From contig JACYLQ010000007.1 of assembly GCA_015272395.1 (NCBI GenBank), forward strand, positions 248,001-312,000: DNA of 64,000 nucleotides, written 5' to 3'. Positions 10,504-18,957 of the stretch are shown here, in pieces. The translations under genes were made by a program, and so were the position numbers. Within the stretch, counting starts at the first letter, position 1. The number at the start of each line of letters is the position of its first letter. The notes beneath the pieces are model-generated. The model was not told the origin of the DNA, made no database searches, and saw nothing but the letters and a program-made list of their open reading frames with translations. The DNA is from Calothrix sp. C42_A2020_038 (lineage in GTDB: Bacteria > Cyanobacteriota > Cyanobacteriia > Cyanobacteriales > Nostocaceae).

Positions 10504-12432
10504 ATGACTGGCTTTTCTTTGACAAGACTTGATATTAGATGGTTAGTTGCGAACCACCCAGATGCAATTGCAGCAGGTTTGTGCGCTTTATTTTTAGTTC
10601 TTGGTTGGCTGGGACTTGTAAATGGTTCGGTTGGGTTAGCTTTACTACTTTTGCCTGTTGCTTATGTAGTGGGTGGTTACTCCAGTGCAAAGGAAGGGTT
10701 GACAACGCTGCTGGAAGAGAAGGAATTCGATGTTGATTTATTGATGATTATTGCAGCATTAGGCGCCGCTGCGTTGGGGTTATGGCGCCGTGAGTACTAT
10801 CTAATTGTTGATGGTGCTGTATTAATTTTGATTTTTGCCATTAGCGGTGCGTTGGAAGGTTACGCAATTGCTAGAACAAGCCGCTCGATCAACAGTTTAA
10901 TGCGCTTGACTCCTGATACAGCAAAGGTCATTTCTCATGGTCGGGAAGAAGAGACTGCCATCAACAAGTTACAAGTAGGAGATAAGTTATTAGTTAAGCC
11001 GGGTGAATTAGTTCCTACTGACAGTATTATTGTTGAAGGTGCAAGTAGTCTTAACGAAGCATCGATTACAGGTGAATCGTTACCTGTGGAAAAAAGTATC
11101 GGTGACGAAGTTTATGCTGGGACGATTAATGGTACTGGTGCATTAGTCGTTGAAGTACACCAACCACCTGAAAGTAGTTTAATTCAACGAGTAATTCGTT
11201 TGGTTGAACAAGCCCAAAATCAAGCACCTCCCTCACAGTTATTTATTGAGCGTTTTGAGCGTGTGTACGCGAAAGTTGTAATTCTGTGCGGGATAGTGTT
11301 AATGACTGTACCGTCGATATTTTTAAATCAAGATTGGGAAACTACTATTTATCGGGCACTGATTTTTTTAGTGATTGCTTCGCCATGCGCTTTGATGGCT
11401 GCAATTATGCCTACTTTACTATCCGGTATTGCTACAGGCGCTCGTAATGGTATCTTGTTTAAAAGTGGCAGCGATTTAGAAATGATTGGCAAGGTTAAGG
11501 CAGTAGCTTTTGACAAAACTGGTACTTTGACTACAGGACAACCAGAAGTTTTACAAGTAATACCTGTAAATCAGAATGAAAACCATCTTATCCGAGTAGC
11601 AGCAGCAATTGAGAGTTATTCAGAACATCCGATTGGACAAGCAATTGTTAGATACGCACGTGAGAATCAAATAGATATTTTGCCACCAGCAATCAACGTG
11701 TTATCACATACAGGTTTCGGAGTTAGCGGTGAATTAGACTCGAAACAGGTATTAGTTGGTAAAGCAAGTTTTATACAAACGCAAACTTCCATACTGATAA
11801 ACCAATTGATAGAACAAAGCGCGCGTTTAGAAGCAGAAGGTAAAACAACTGTTTGGGTTGCAGAGAATAACCAAGTACTAGGAATTATCGCCGTTGCTGA
11901 CACAGTTCGCACAGAAGCTGCGTTAATGGTAAAGCGTTTAAGAAAATTAGGCACCGAAATTATCATGCTGACTGGTGATAATGAGCGCACTAGTACATGT
12001 ATTGCCCAGCAATTGGGAATAACAAAAGTTCACGCAGAACTTTTACCAGAAGATAAAGTAACGCTTATTAAGCGTTTACAGAGAGAATATAAAACAGTGG
12101 CAATGGTCGGTGATGGAATTAATGATGCACCTGCACTGAAGACAGCATCGGTGGGTGTAGCAATGGGTATGGCAGGTAGTGATGTGGCTTTAGAAACCGC
12201 TGATATTGTTTTAATGGCAGACAAGTTGGAAAAATTAGTCGTCGCAATTGAATTAGGTAAACGCGCGATACAAGTAGTAAAACAAAATATTGCGTTTGCA
12301 CTTGCGTCTGTTTTAATACTCTTAGTTATTAATTTCACCACTGGTATTACTTTACCTTTAGGTGTAATTGGGCATGAAGGCTCTACAGTACTTGTGACAC
12401 TAAGTGGCTTACGATTGTTGAAGCACTCTTAA
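10504..12432 (+). CDS. coaT: CoaT-type cobalt-exporting P1B-4 ATPase
   Basis: Heavy-metal P-type ATPase of 642 residues without an N-terminal metal-binding domain. It shows 'TGESLPVEK', the SPC membrane motif in 'VIASPCALMAA', phosphorylation site DKTGTLT, 'MVGDGINDAPAL' and the C-terminal membrane motif HEGST. SPC plus HEG(G/S)T defines the P1B-4 subgroup that exports Co(II) and related ions. The open frame reaches back to 10426, but that would place the start inside the operator. ATG 10504 lies downstream of the predicted promoter. Next gene: a Lin0512-family protein 60 bases on. Confidence 0.9.
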   Translation: MTGFSLTRLDIRWLVANHPDAIAAGLCALFLVLGWLGLVNGSVGLALLLLPVAYVVGGYSSAKEGLTTLLEEKEFDVDLLMIIAALGAAALGLWRREYYLIVDGAVLILIFAISGALEGYAIARTSRSINSLMRLTPDTAKVISHGREEETAINKLQVGDKLLVKPGELVPTDSIIVEGASSLNEASITGESLPVEKSIGDEVYAGTINGTGALVVEVHQPPESSLIQRVIRLVEQAQNQAPPSQLFIERFERVYAKVVILCGIVLMTVPSIFLNQDWETTIYRALIFLVIASPCALMAAIMPTLLSGIATGARNGILFKSGSDLEMIGKVKAVAFDKTGTLTTGQPEVLQVIPVNQNENHLIRVAAAIESYSEHPIGQAIVRYARENQIDILPPAINVLSHTGFGVSGELDSKQVLVGKASFIQTQTSILINQLIEQSARLEAEGKTTVWVAENNQVLGIIAVADTVRTEAALMVKRLRKLGTEIIMLTGDNERTSTCIAQQLGITKVHAELLPEDKVTLIKRLQREYKTVAMVGDGINDAPALKTASVGVAMGMAGSDVALETADIVLMADKLEKLVVAIELGKRAIQVVKQNIAFALASVLILLVINFTTGITLPLGVIGHEGSTVLVTLSGLRLLKHS

Positions 12433-12492
12433 TTAACCTAAAAGAACCATACAGGCACCTTGAAAAATCTTGTAGCTATATAAGGGGGTATT

Positions 12493-12855
12493 GTGACTCG
12501 TAAGCGCTTGATTATTGAAATGGGAATGGGTATTGACCAACACGGTCAAGAACCAACGGTAGCAGCAGCTAGAGCAGTACGAAACGCGATAGCGCACAAT
12601 GCTTTACCTGGAATATGGGAAGTTGCTGGCTTAAGTGACCCCAATCAGATGATAGTTGAAGTCAAGGTTGCTGTTCCTTATCCTGAAAAAGTTCGAGAAG
12701 AAGAAGTTTTGGCAGTGTTACCATTTGGCCAAAAGTCATTAAGTCTTGAAACAGGCGGAATGGTAGTTCAAGGTCGAGCAATTCCTGCTCTGAACGATAA
12801 GAACGATGACATGTTGGTTGCTGTAGCAGCAGTTACAGTTTATGTTGATAGTTAA
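12493..12855 (+). CDS. Lin0512 family protein
   Basis: A 120-residue protein matching the Lin0512 family. It opens 'RLIIEMGMGIDQHGQ' followed by 'PTVAAARAVRNAI.HNALPG', and has a C-terminal 'LETGGMVVQGRAIPALNDKND'. The family's function is not established. GTG 12493 is supported by AAGGGGGT directly upstream. The 60-base gap after coaT, the same orientation and the lack of a visible terminator suggest co-transcription and thus possible cobalt control, which is inference. Confidence 0.75.
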   Translation: MTRKRLIIEMGMGIDQHGQEPTVAAARAVRNAIAHNALPGIWEVAGLSDPNQMIVEVKVAVPYPEKVREEEVLAVLPFGQKSLSLETGGMVVQGRAIPALNDKNDDMLVAVAAVTVYVDS

Positions 12856-12866
12856 GAGTAAATAAC

Positions 12867-13010
12867 GATAAAGACGCGACCTTGACGGGTGTCGTCACTC
12901 CCGACACGGGGTGGTACACATGTTGCGTCTCTTAGAAATTAATTAAAGTTTATTAGTCGTCCCCTGGAATCGGCGCCGAGGGTGGTTTTAAACCAGGGGT
13001 TTCCAAACTC
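12867..13010. repeat. hairpin repeats in intergenic DNA
   Basis: Two inverted repeats fill the gap after the Lin0512 gene. AAAGACGCGAC...GTTGCGTCTC (12871-12931) is a member of the 'GACGCG' repeats also seen near 39764 and 51335. CCCCTGG...CCAGGGG (12962-13000) encloses a 25-base loop. Either could stop transcription. The remaining bases to 13240 show no gene. Confidence 0.5.
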
Positions 13011-13251
13011 CCGCAAGGTTTTTAAGAAAAGAGATTACAGTATATTTCTCGTTAATCAGGTACAGTTGGACAAGCGAGGAAGCTCATCCCACAATAATTA
13101 TATTTATTTTTGTACTTTATCTAACTCAAAAGCGCTGTAATTAAAATATTTATTATCTTTGACGACTAGTATCAAATAATCGTTTTCCTCCTAATCAAAG
13201 AGATGCTCTAATCGTAGCTGGTGTTTCCATATTTTTTTACAGGAGGCTAGG

Positions 13252-13686
13252 TTGAGAGTCTTTTTTCTAGCGTTAGGATTTTTTTTAGTAACATTTGCAA
13301 AAGTTAGCACTATTAATTGTGAACGTTCGCTAGCAACAGAAGATAGTTGTAAGATTGTCAAACATGGTTTTTTATGGCGTGAAGAGCAATTAATTCCTAT
13401 TAATAACTTAAAAGGCGCGAGAATGATAGTTAGTGGAAGTGATTTTGATTCACACACATATCAAGTTGTTATTGTTACAAATAAAGAAAATATCCTCTTT
13501 TCTCCTAATACAACTTTTCGCGACAAAAAACAGCAACAAGAGGCAGCATCTCGTATCAATAATTTTGCACGTTCTTCAAATAAAGACTCTTTAAATATTA
13601 GTCTGGATGATAGATGGTGGATAATTGTTGGGGTAATTAGTTTGACAATTGGTATGTATCCTCATTTTGTCAAAAAAGAAGCTTAA
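13252..13686 (+). CDS. hypothetical membrane protein with PH-like middle
   Basis: A 144-residue protein with an N-terminal hydrophobic helix (about 2-16) and a C-terminal one (about 122-138). Between them is a stretch with 'INCER....EDSCKIVKHGFLWREEQLIPINNLKGA', resembling cyanobacterial proteins with a bacterial PH-like fold. The start is an unusual TTG (13252), fixed by a perfect AGGAGG at 13241-13246 and by an upstream region that does not read as protein. It ends shortly before a terminator shared with convergent comB. Confidence 0.65.
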   Translation: MRVFFLALGFFLVTFAKVSTINCERSLATEDSCKIVKHGFLWREEQLIPINNLKGARMIVSGSDFDSHTYQVVIVTNKENILFSPNTTFRDKKQQQEAASRINNFARSSNKDSLNISLDDRWWIIVGVISLTIGMYPHFVKKEA

Positions 13687-13701
13687 GCAATTCAATAAAT
13701 A

Positions 13702-13731
13702 AACCCCTTGTAAGATAAACTTAGGAGGGGT
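13702..13731. terminator. bidirectional terminator
   Basis: AACCCC (13702-13707) pairs with GGGGTT (13726-13731) in the 66-base gap between two convergent genes. The loop contains AGGAGG-like bases by coincidence. No long T-run follows, so its strength is uncertain. Confidence 0.45.
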
Positions 13732-13752
13732 TATATTCATAGTTAATAAAAA

Positions 13753-14490
13753 CTAGTTAAACTTTTTCAACACTCCTGGCTCCTGCTGCATTGGTAGAAC
13801 ATCCAAAATGTCTGTTTGAGAACAGTACTTAAGATCTTCATAACCATCAAGACGTAATAAACGTTGTCCGTGACTAGCATGGTGTAATAATCCCAGAAGG
13901 TTTCCTTGCCATTGTAAATACAGCGAAATTGCACTAATTAACTCATCGTTACCAGCAATTTGGTCTATGGGTAAGTTAGTATGCTGGCATACACTGTGGG
14001 CAATGGCGCCAGCACACACTGTATCTTCAAGAGAATAATTTCCCTCCCAACCTGAACCAACAATCCATACATTGTCAGGTTTTTTTTCCACTAAATACTT
14101 TACAACCGCAGCACGATTAATAAGGGCCCCTGCTATAACAGCACTAGCATTTTGAATTCTTTGTAAAGTACGGGTTCCGTTAGTAGTACTAATAAACAAG
14201 CGTCTACCATGTACAACTTCGGGAGTACAGTCGAGAGGTGAGTTACCTAGCTCAAAGCCAGAAACTTTCGAGCCACCCCGTTCTCCGGCGCGCAGCCGTT
14301 TATCGGGATGCCAGTTTTCGCTCTCCTGCATTAATTTATCTAAATCACTAAAGACTTGAACTGCTTCGCCCCCAGCGGCTAAAACTGTGGCGATAGTACT
14401 TGTTGCTCTTAATACATCAACCGCGACAGCACATTCGGGTACTTCGCAGCTAGGAGTTTGTTCTGGAGTGTGATAAACAAATAGCTTCAC
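13753..14490 (-). CDS. comB: 2-phosphosulfolactate phosphatase family protein
   Basis: ComB family, 245 residues. In methanogens ComB removes phosphate from 2-phosphosulfolactate in coenzyme M synthesis. Cyanobacterial homologues have an unknown substrate. Family motifs present are '[21 protein letters not shown]', '[17 protein letters not shown]' and 'STTNGTRTL'. GTG 14490 ([11 protein letters not shown]) matches the family start; the frame to 14556 adds 22 residues with no homology pattern. It is convergent with the preceding gene. Confidence 0.85.
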   Translation of the reverse strand: MKLFVYHTPEQTPSCEVPECAVAVDVLRATSTIATVLAAGGEAVQVFSDLDKLMQESENWHPDKRLRAGERGGSKVSGFELGNSPLDCTPEVVHGRRLFISTTNGTRTLQRIQNASAVIAGALINRAAVVKYLVEKKPDNVWIVGSGWEGNYSLEDTVCAGAIAHSVCQHTNLPIDQIAGNDELISAISLYLQWQGNLLGLLHHASHGQRLLRLDGYEDLKYCSQTDILDVLPMQQEPGVLKKFN

Positions 14491-14762
14491 GCTCTGTATA
14501 CACCTGATTTTACATTTTTTACTGAAATTACATTTTAAGCTAGTTGATGTGACCAACTATAATCGCAGCATCTCAAAAAATTACTTTACAAAGGTACCAC
14601 TCATGTATGCACATTATCTCCGTCCCTGCCTGATGCAACAGCTTTTCTGCGTACTAGCTCATAATCTAGAAAAAGCTGAGATCGGTTATATATACGTTTG
14701 AGGTTAATTTGAATCAAATGATAGTAATTTCAAATAGTATGTATCAATAAGGTGCCGAGTCA

Positions 14763-14805
14763 AATTCAAAACCCATTCATTTTCGCACGACAAATCCAAA
14801 ATCCT
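14763..14805 (+). repeat. CGCGACAAATCC interspersed repeat, copy 1
   Basis: Reads like the units at 20670-20720 and, inverted, 48820-48856. The common core is ATTCATT-N-TCGCGCGACAAATCC; this copy has TTCGCACGACAAATCC. It abuts the ATG of the BlaI-type gene, so an upstream GTG start would translate repeat DNA. Function unknown. Confidence 0.6.
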
Positions 14806-15222
14806 ATGCCCCCTTTACCTGAATATCGCCCAAAACAGCTTTCGGTTGGCCCACTAGAAGCAGAAATATTAAATATCGTATGGGAACTCGGTTCCGTTAC
14901 TGTTAAAGATGTACATGATCGTATCTTGTCTGATCCCAATCGGGAATTGGCATATACTTCTGTAACTACTGTGTTGCGTCGTCTAACTGATAAGGGATGG
15001 CTCAAATGCGACAAGTGTGGACGCGCGTTTTGCTGGCGCCCATTACTAACAAAGCAACAAGCAGAAGTTATAAAAGCACATGAACAGCTACAGAGATTTC
15101 TGGCAATTGGCAATCCTGATGTAATTGCAGCATTTGCTGATAGCCTTGATGAAGCTGCCAGCACACAAATTCAAGCAATCGCACAGCGTATACAAGATGC
15201 CCGTAAAGCAAGGGAGGAATAA
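14806..15222 (+). CDS. BlaI/MecI/CopY-type transcriptional repressor
   Basis: A 138-residue winged-helix repressor with the family pattern 'LGPLEAEI..IVWELG.VTVKDVHDRI' and 'AYTSVTTVLRRLTDKGWL'. A short cysteine pair CDKCGRAFCW replaces the plain wing seen in BlaI and could bind metal. BlaI proteins repress until a membrane M56 protease triggers their cleavage. Here the M56 gene begins two bases after the stop. ATG 14806 is chosen over GTG 14752 because the intervening DNA is a dispersed repeat. Confidence 0.85.
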   Translation: MPPLPEYRPKQLSVGPLEAEILNIVWELGSVTVKDVHDRILSDPNRELAYTSVTTVLRRLTDKGWLKCDKCGRAFCWRPLLTKQQAEVIKAHEQLQRFLAIGNPDVIAAFADSLDEAASTQIQAIAQRIQDARKAREE

Positions 15223-15224
15223 TA

Positions 15225-16067
15225 ATGCATTTCATAATCATTTTTGCATCATTAATTATTGCTTGGTCAATACGGCGCACTGCTTATTTTCGTATCCGTT
15301 TCTCTGGACGCTGGCGACAAACACTATTTTTATTTCTTTTCCCACCCTTATTGGTTTTTACAACTGCCCTAGCATTGCTATGTATGGGTACCCAAGGTCA
15401 AATGGGCAATTGGCAAACAGATTCAAAAAGCTACACTTTCGCAATCGGCAGCTTGACATTTTTTACTCTATTGCTTGTTAAATTAGCATTTAAAGGATGG
15501 CAATCAATAAATTCGTTAAGACAATGCCCTCAAACTCAAATTGGTACTCAAAAAGTGCGACTCTTAGATACACAAGCGCTTTTTGCTGGACAAATTGGCT
15601 TTTGGAAATCTGAGCTTGTCATTAGTAAAGGTTTATTAAAAACTCTTGACCCAGCCCATTTAGAAACTGTCATTGCTCATGAACAGGGCCATTACCATTA
15701 CCGTGACACATTCTGGTTTTTCTGGCTTGGTTGGGTTCGCGAATGTACTGCTTGGTTGCCTAATACAAATATATTATGGGAAGAGTTACTATTATTGCGT
15801 GAACTGCGCGCGGATGCTTACGCTGCTTCCCGAGTAGATAATTTACTACTAGCTGAATCTTTACTGATGGTCGTTTCTGGACAGACACCGCAAGAAATTG
15901 AAGTTTTTTGTGCAGCTTTGGGTTCTTCAAGCCAGGGTGAACGCTTAGAGAGACGTATTGAAGCTCTGCTCAACCAAGCAGAAGTTGTTGATGTACAGTC
16001 TTCACATTACTGGCACCATTTCTTGTTAGCATTTCTACCACTTATCACCGTATTATTTCACCAGTAG
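15225..16067 (+). CDS. M56 family metallopeptidase (BlaR1-like)
   Basis: A 280-residue membrane protease with hydrophobic helices near residues 1-20, 28-50 and 70-90. The zinc site HEQGH lies in 'VIAHEQGHYHYRD', with the third-ligand region 'LRELRADAYAA'. A C-terminal membrane helix follows. It lacks the penicillin-sensor domain of BlaR1/MecR1, so the signal is not a beta-lactam bound there. Two-base spacing with the BlaI-type repressor indicates an operon in which it would inactivate the repressor. The target genes are unknown. Confidence 0.88.
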   Translation: MHFIIIFASLIIAWSIRRTAYFRIRFSGRWRQTLFLFLFPPLLVFTTALALLCMGTQGQMGNWQTDSKSYTFAIGSLTFFTLLLVKLAFKGWQSINSLRQCPQTQIGTQKVRLLDTQALFAGQIGFWKSELVISKGLLKTLDPAHLETVIAHEQGHYHYRDTFWFFWLGWVRECTAWLPNTNILWEELLLLRELRADAYAASRVDNLLLAESLLMVVSGQTPQEIEVFCAALGSSSQGERLERRIEALLNQAEVVDVQSSHYWHHFLLAFLPLITVLFHQ

Positions 16068-16085
16068 CAGTGTATCTGGAGATGC

Positions 16086-16110
16086 AAAGGGAAACATCAA
16101 AATTCCCTTT
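16086..16110 (+). terminator. terminator after BlaI-M56 operon
   Basis: AAAGGGAA (16086-16093) pairs with TTCCCTTT (16103-16110), and a T-rich tract follows within 20 bases. Confidence 0.5.
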
Positions 16111-16148
16111 ACATAAATATATTTTTTAATACTTTTGTTTTAACAAAG

Positions 16149-16430
16149 TCAGTGATTGATTTTAGAAGCGTCCATTTTCCAAATACGCTCAAGAATTTCG
16201 ACATCGGAGTATTGCTTTGATTTTGCTTTGAACCGGGAGTAAAATACAATCCGTGTAATTGCTATAAATATCAGCATCACTGATAACCCTCCTAAATAAT
16301 CACATACAGTTAGCGATGTCATGGTTTGCATTACCTTAGTAGTTGGCGCCGCTTCAATTTGCTGCTGGCTGACTGATGCGACCAGATAAATCTGAGAATT
16401 GACTGAAACAGAAGTATCGAAAGAGTCCAT
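16149..16430 (-). CDS. hypothetical membrane protein
   Basis: A 93-residue protein with one clear transmembrane helix (about residues 46-65, 'LGGLSVMLIFIAITRIVFY') followed by a basic stretch RFKAKSK, indicating the C-terminus lies in the cytoplasm. The N-terminal half is polar, Ser/Gln/Thr-rich. No family recognised. It carries one GGCGCC site like its neighbours. Confidence 0.5.
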   Translation of the reverse strand: MDSFDTSVSVNSQIYLVASVSQQQIEAAPTTKVMQTMTSLTVCDYLGGLSVMLIFIAITRIVFYSRFKAKSKQYSDVEILERIWKMDASKINH

Positions 16431-16650
16431 ATCAATTACCTTTTATCAAGTTGATTCATGCGGGGTAGCAGTTGATACCATTTAGTTTTGTGAGTAAAAA
16501 CAATGACTTGTAGATCAGACATTCTGCTCAACACTGCACGGGCGTAATCATACAGCCTGTCTATGCTTGTGCCATAAACCCCTACTTAATTCAATAGAGG
16601 ATACATGTCGGTTTTTATGCAATTGTTCAAGAAAATTTAGATTTATTTTC

Positions 16651-16977
16651 TTATCTCTTTCCTCGATTGGATTGGAACTTAAATGTATTCCAAAAACCTT
16701 GGCGCCTTTGTTTCTGCTGCACCCTTAGTCTTCGCTGTGTACTGCGTCTAATCTTGAATCGCTCAAAAAGCACTTTACTTTTTGGCTCAAATGGGGATGT
16801 TCTTGATTTAAACCCCAATCCCTTACGCTGCTGTTTCTGAGGATTTCTCAGTGAATTAGAATTGGTACTTGGATTTTGCGTTTCTACTTTAGGTTCGTTA
16901 AGTGTTGCCAATGTTGGATAACAAGCTAAAGAAAATATTAAGAAAATAATTAACGAAACTCGGCTTTTTAACTTCAT
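16651..16977 (-). CDS. secreted basic hypothetical protein
   Basis: A 108-residue protein with a signal peptide (MKLKSRVSLIIFLIFSLACYPTLA) and a very basic, Gln/Arg-rich mature part ('KQQRKGLGFKSR', 'RRSTQRRLRVQQKQRRQGFW'). Such composition suits electrostatic binding to envelope polysaccharide or nucleic acid, but no family is recognised. ATG 16977 is preferred over the upstream in-frame start at 17040 because the signal peptide begins there. Confidence 0.5.
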   Translation of the reverse strand: MKLKSRVSLIIFLIFSLACYPTLATLNEPKVETQNPSTNSNSLRNPQKQQRKGLGFKSRTSPFEPKSKVLFERFKIRRSTQRRLRVQQKQRRQGFWNTFKFQSNRGKR

Positions 16978-17148
16978 TTTCTGTTCTTTGATGTAGAATT
17001 TACCAGGTACAGTACTTACATACTTAAGATGCAAAATCATAAATATACGGATATGTATAGTTCTAAAAACAACAATATTACATAGTAACCCGGAGAGTTT
17101 ACTAATCGCTTCAAAATTAGAAATGTTATCTTACTTACAACCAAGCAT

Positions 17149-18375
17149 ATGAAAATACTAGTATTAAATGCAGGCTCGAGCAGTCAGAAAAGTTGTTTAT
17201 ACGAAATAGAAGATGATATTCCACAACAGCCGCTAAAACCAATTTGGGAAGCAAAAGTTGATGTACGCTACCAAAATTCATTAGCCGAAATTGAAGTTAA
17301 AACAGAAACAGCAAAGTTACAAGAAGAAATATCGACTTTATCGCGTCCTGAAATTCTTGCCCACCTACTTGATACCATGTGTCAAGGTTCAACTAAGGTC
17401 ATAAATCAATTGTCAGAAATAGATATCGTTGGCCACAGGGTTGTACATGGTGGTCAAGAATACCAAAAAAGTGTACTAATCACACAAGATGTAATTAATA
17501 CAATTGAACGACTTGCCACTCTTGCTCCAGCACACAATCCAGCCAATTTAGAAGGGATTAAAGCTGTCCAAGAACGCTTAGGCAGTGTTCCACAAATTGC
17601 AGTATTTGATACAGCCTTTCACAGTCAAATACCTGATGTCGCTGCAATTTTCTCTGGTCCCTATGAATGGATATCCCAAGGTATTCGTCGCTATGGATTC
17701 CACGGTATCAGTCATCAGTACTGCGCTGGGCGTGCAGCTCAAATCCTTGGTCAAGACTTAGCATCACTGCGAATTATTAACTGTCATCTTGGTAATGGTT
17801 GTTCACTCGCAGCAATCAAAAATGGATTGAGTATCAATACTACCATGAGTTTTACCCCTCTTGACGGTTTAATGATGGGCAGTCGTTCCGGTGCTATCGA
17901 CCCAGGTCTTCTCATTCATCTGTTACGTCAAAACAATTACACTCTTGAGGAACTTGATCACATTCTTAATAAATCATCTGGTTTGCTGGGAATTTCTGGT
18001 ATATCCAGTGATATGCGAGAAATACGCAATTCTATTTCTGAAGGTAACGAACGTGCGCAGCTAGCATATGATATTTATATACATCGTCTCAGATACTACA
18101 TTGGCGCCATGATTGCCGACCTACAAGGTTTAGATGTGTTAGTGTTTACTGCCGGAGTTGGCGAAAATTCAGCCGATGTACGTGAAAATGTCTGTGAAGC
18201 TTTTGATTTTTTAGGAGTGAAAATAGATAAGACTAAAAATCACCATCAACCAGTTGATGTTGATATTGCGGTGCCTGAAAGCCAAGTTCGAGTTTTGGTC
18301 ATACATACCCAAGAAGACTGGCAGATCGCTTGTGAGTGCTGGACTCACTACCTATCTAATCAAAATAAAACATAA
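17149..18375 (+). CDS. ackA: acetate kinase
   Basis: Interconverts acetyl phosphate plus ADP with acetate plus ATP. 408 residues, normal for the ASKHA-fold family. Signatures seen: 'MKILVLNAGSSSQKSCLYE' at the start, 'HRVVHGG', 'FDTAFH', 'RRYGFHGISH', 'NCHLGNGCS', 'DGLMMGSRSGAIDPG' and 'VFTAGVGENS'. The usual partner phosphotransacetylase gene is not adjacent. Confidence 0.95.
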   Translation: MKILVLNAGSSSQKSCLYEIEDDIPQQPLKPIWEAKVDVRYQNSLAEIEVKTETAKLQEEISTLSRPEILAHLLDTMCQGSTKVINQLSEIDIVGHRVVHGGQEYQKSVLITQDVINTIERLATLAPAHNPANLEGIKAVQERLGSVPQIAVFDTAFHSQIPDVAAIFSGPYEWISQGIRRYGFHGISHQYCAGRAAQILGQDLASLRIINCHLGNGCSLAAIKNGLSINTTMSFTPLDGLMMGSRSGAIDPGLLIHLLRQNNYTLEELDHILNKSSGLLGISGISSDMREIRNSISEGNERAQLAYDIYIHRLRYYIGAMIADLQGLDVLVFTAGVGENSADVRENVCEAFDFLGVKIDKTKNHHQPVDVDIAVPESQVRVLVIHTQEDWQIACECWTHYLSNQNKT

Positions 18376-18740
18376 TCATCTAATATAAATAAATGTAAAT
18401 ATAATTGTAAAACTTATTATTGTGCTAAGGTACTTATGTTTAATAGTGACAAGTAAATGTAAAGATAAAGTTAAATTTTTCGCTTACAAGCAATTACTAA
18501 TCATAGTTAACTTTCAACCAGTTCATTGATACAGATACTTTTTGTGATATTTGTGACATCAGTAGATAGACACATGAGCATAAAAGTTCTACAATTTGAA
18601 CTGATTCTGGTAACTTCACTCATTGATTAATCTGTATAACCATAGTAAACATTTAATAAAGATTTTCGAGTAATCATCTTTAAACTAGGGTTACTTATTT
18701 ATAAATCTCAAAACCAAGAAGTAAAAAGGATACAAAACAA
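18376..18740. other. AT-rich intergenic stretch
   Basis: No gene or clear repeat. A short direct repeat 'TTTGTGATATTTGTGACAT' occurs at about 18541-18559. The promoter of the following 40-codon gene should be here. Confidence 0.3.
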
Positions 18741-18863
18741 ATGGATGTCAAGCTGATTTTAGTTGTTCTAACAGTTGTTTTTACATTTGCCTGTCTATTC
18801 TTCGGTACGAAGAATGGATTTTATGATTCCGACAATTATCACGGTAACGGTTCCGCACACTAA
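18741..18863 (+). CDS. small single-helix membrane protein (NdhP-like, tentative)
   Basis: A 40-codon gene: N-terminal 'MDVKLILVVLTVVFTFACL' forms one membrane helix, followed by a polar tail 'FFGTKNGFYDSDNYHGNGSAH'. AAAAGGA lies 12 bases upstream. The size and tail motif are the kind seen for tiny subunits of thylakoid complexes. I recall the NDH-1 subunit NdhP as similar, but this is memory only. The conserved-looking hydrophilic tail argues against a chance frame. Confidence 0.6.
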   Translation: MDVKLILVVLTVVFTFACLFFGTKNGFYDSDNYHGNGSAH

Positions 18864-18957
18864 CAAGAAAAAATTAGGATACACAACTCCCCTAACCCAC
18901 TCTTTTGCAGTGGAAAGGGTTTTAAGGAAAATATAATTCTTTGGCTGGGAGGGAAGG

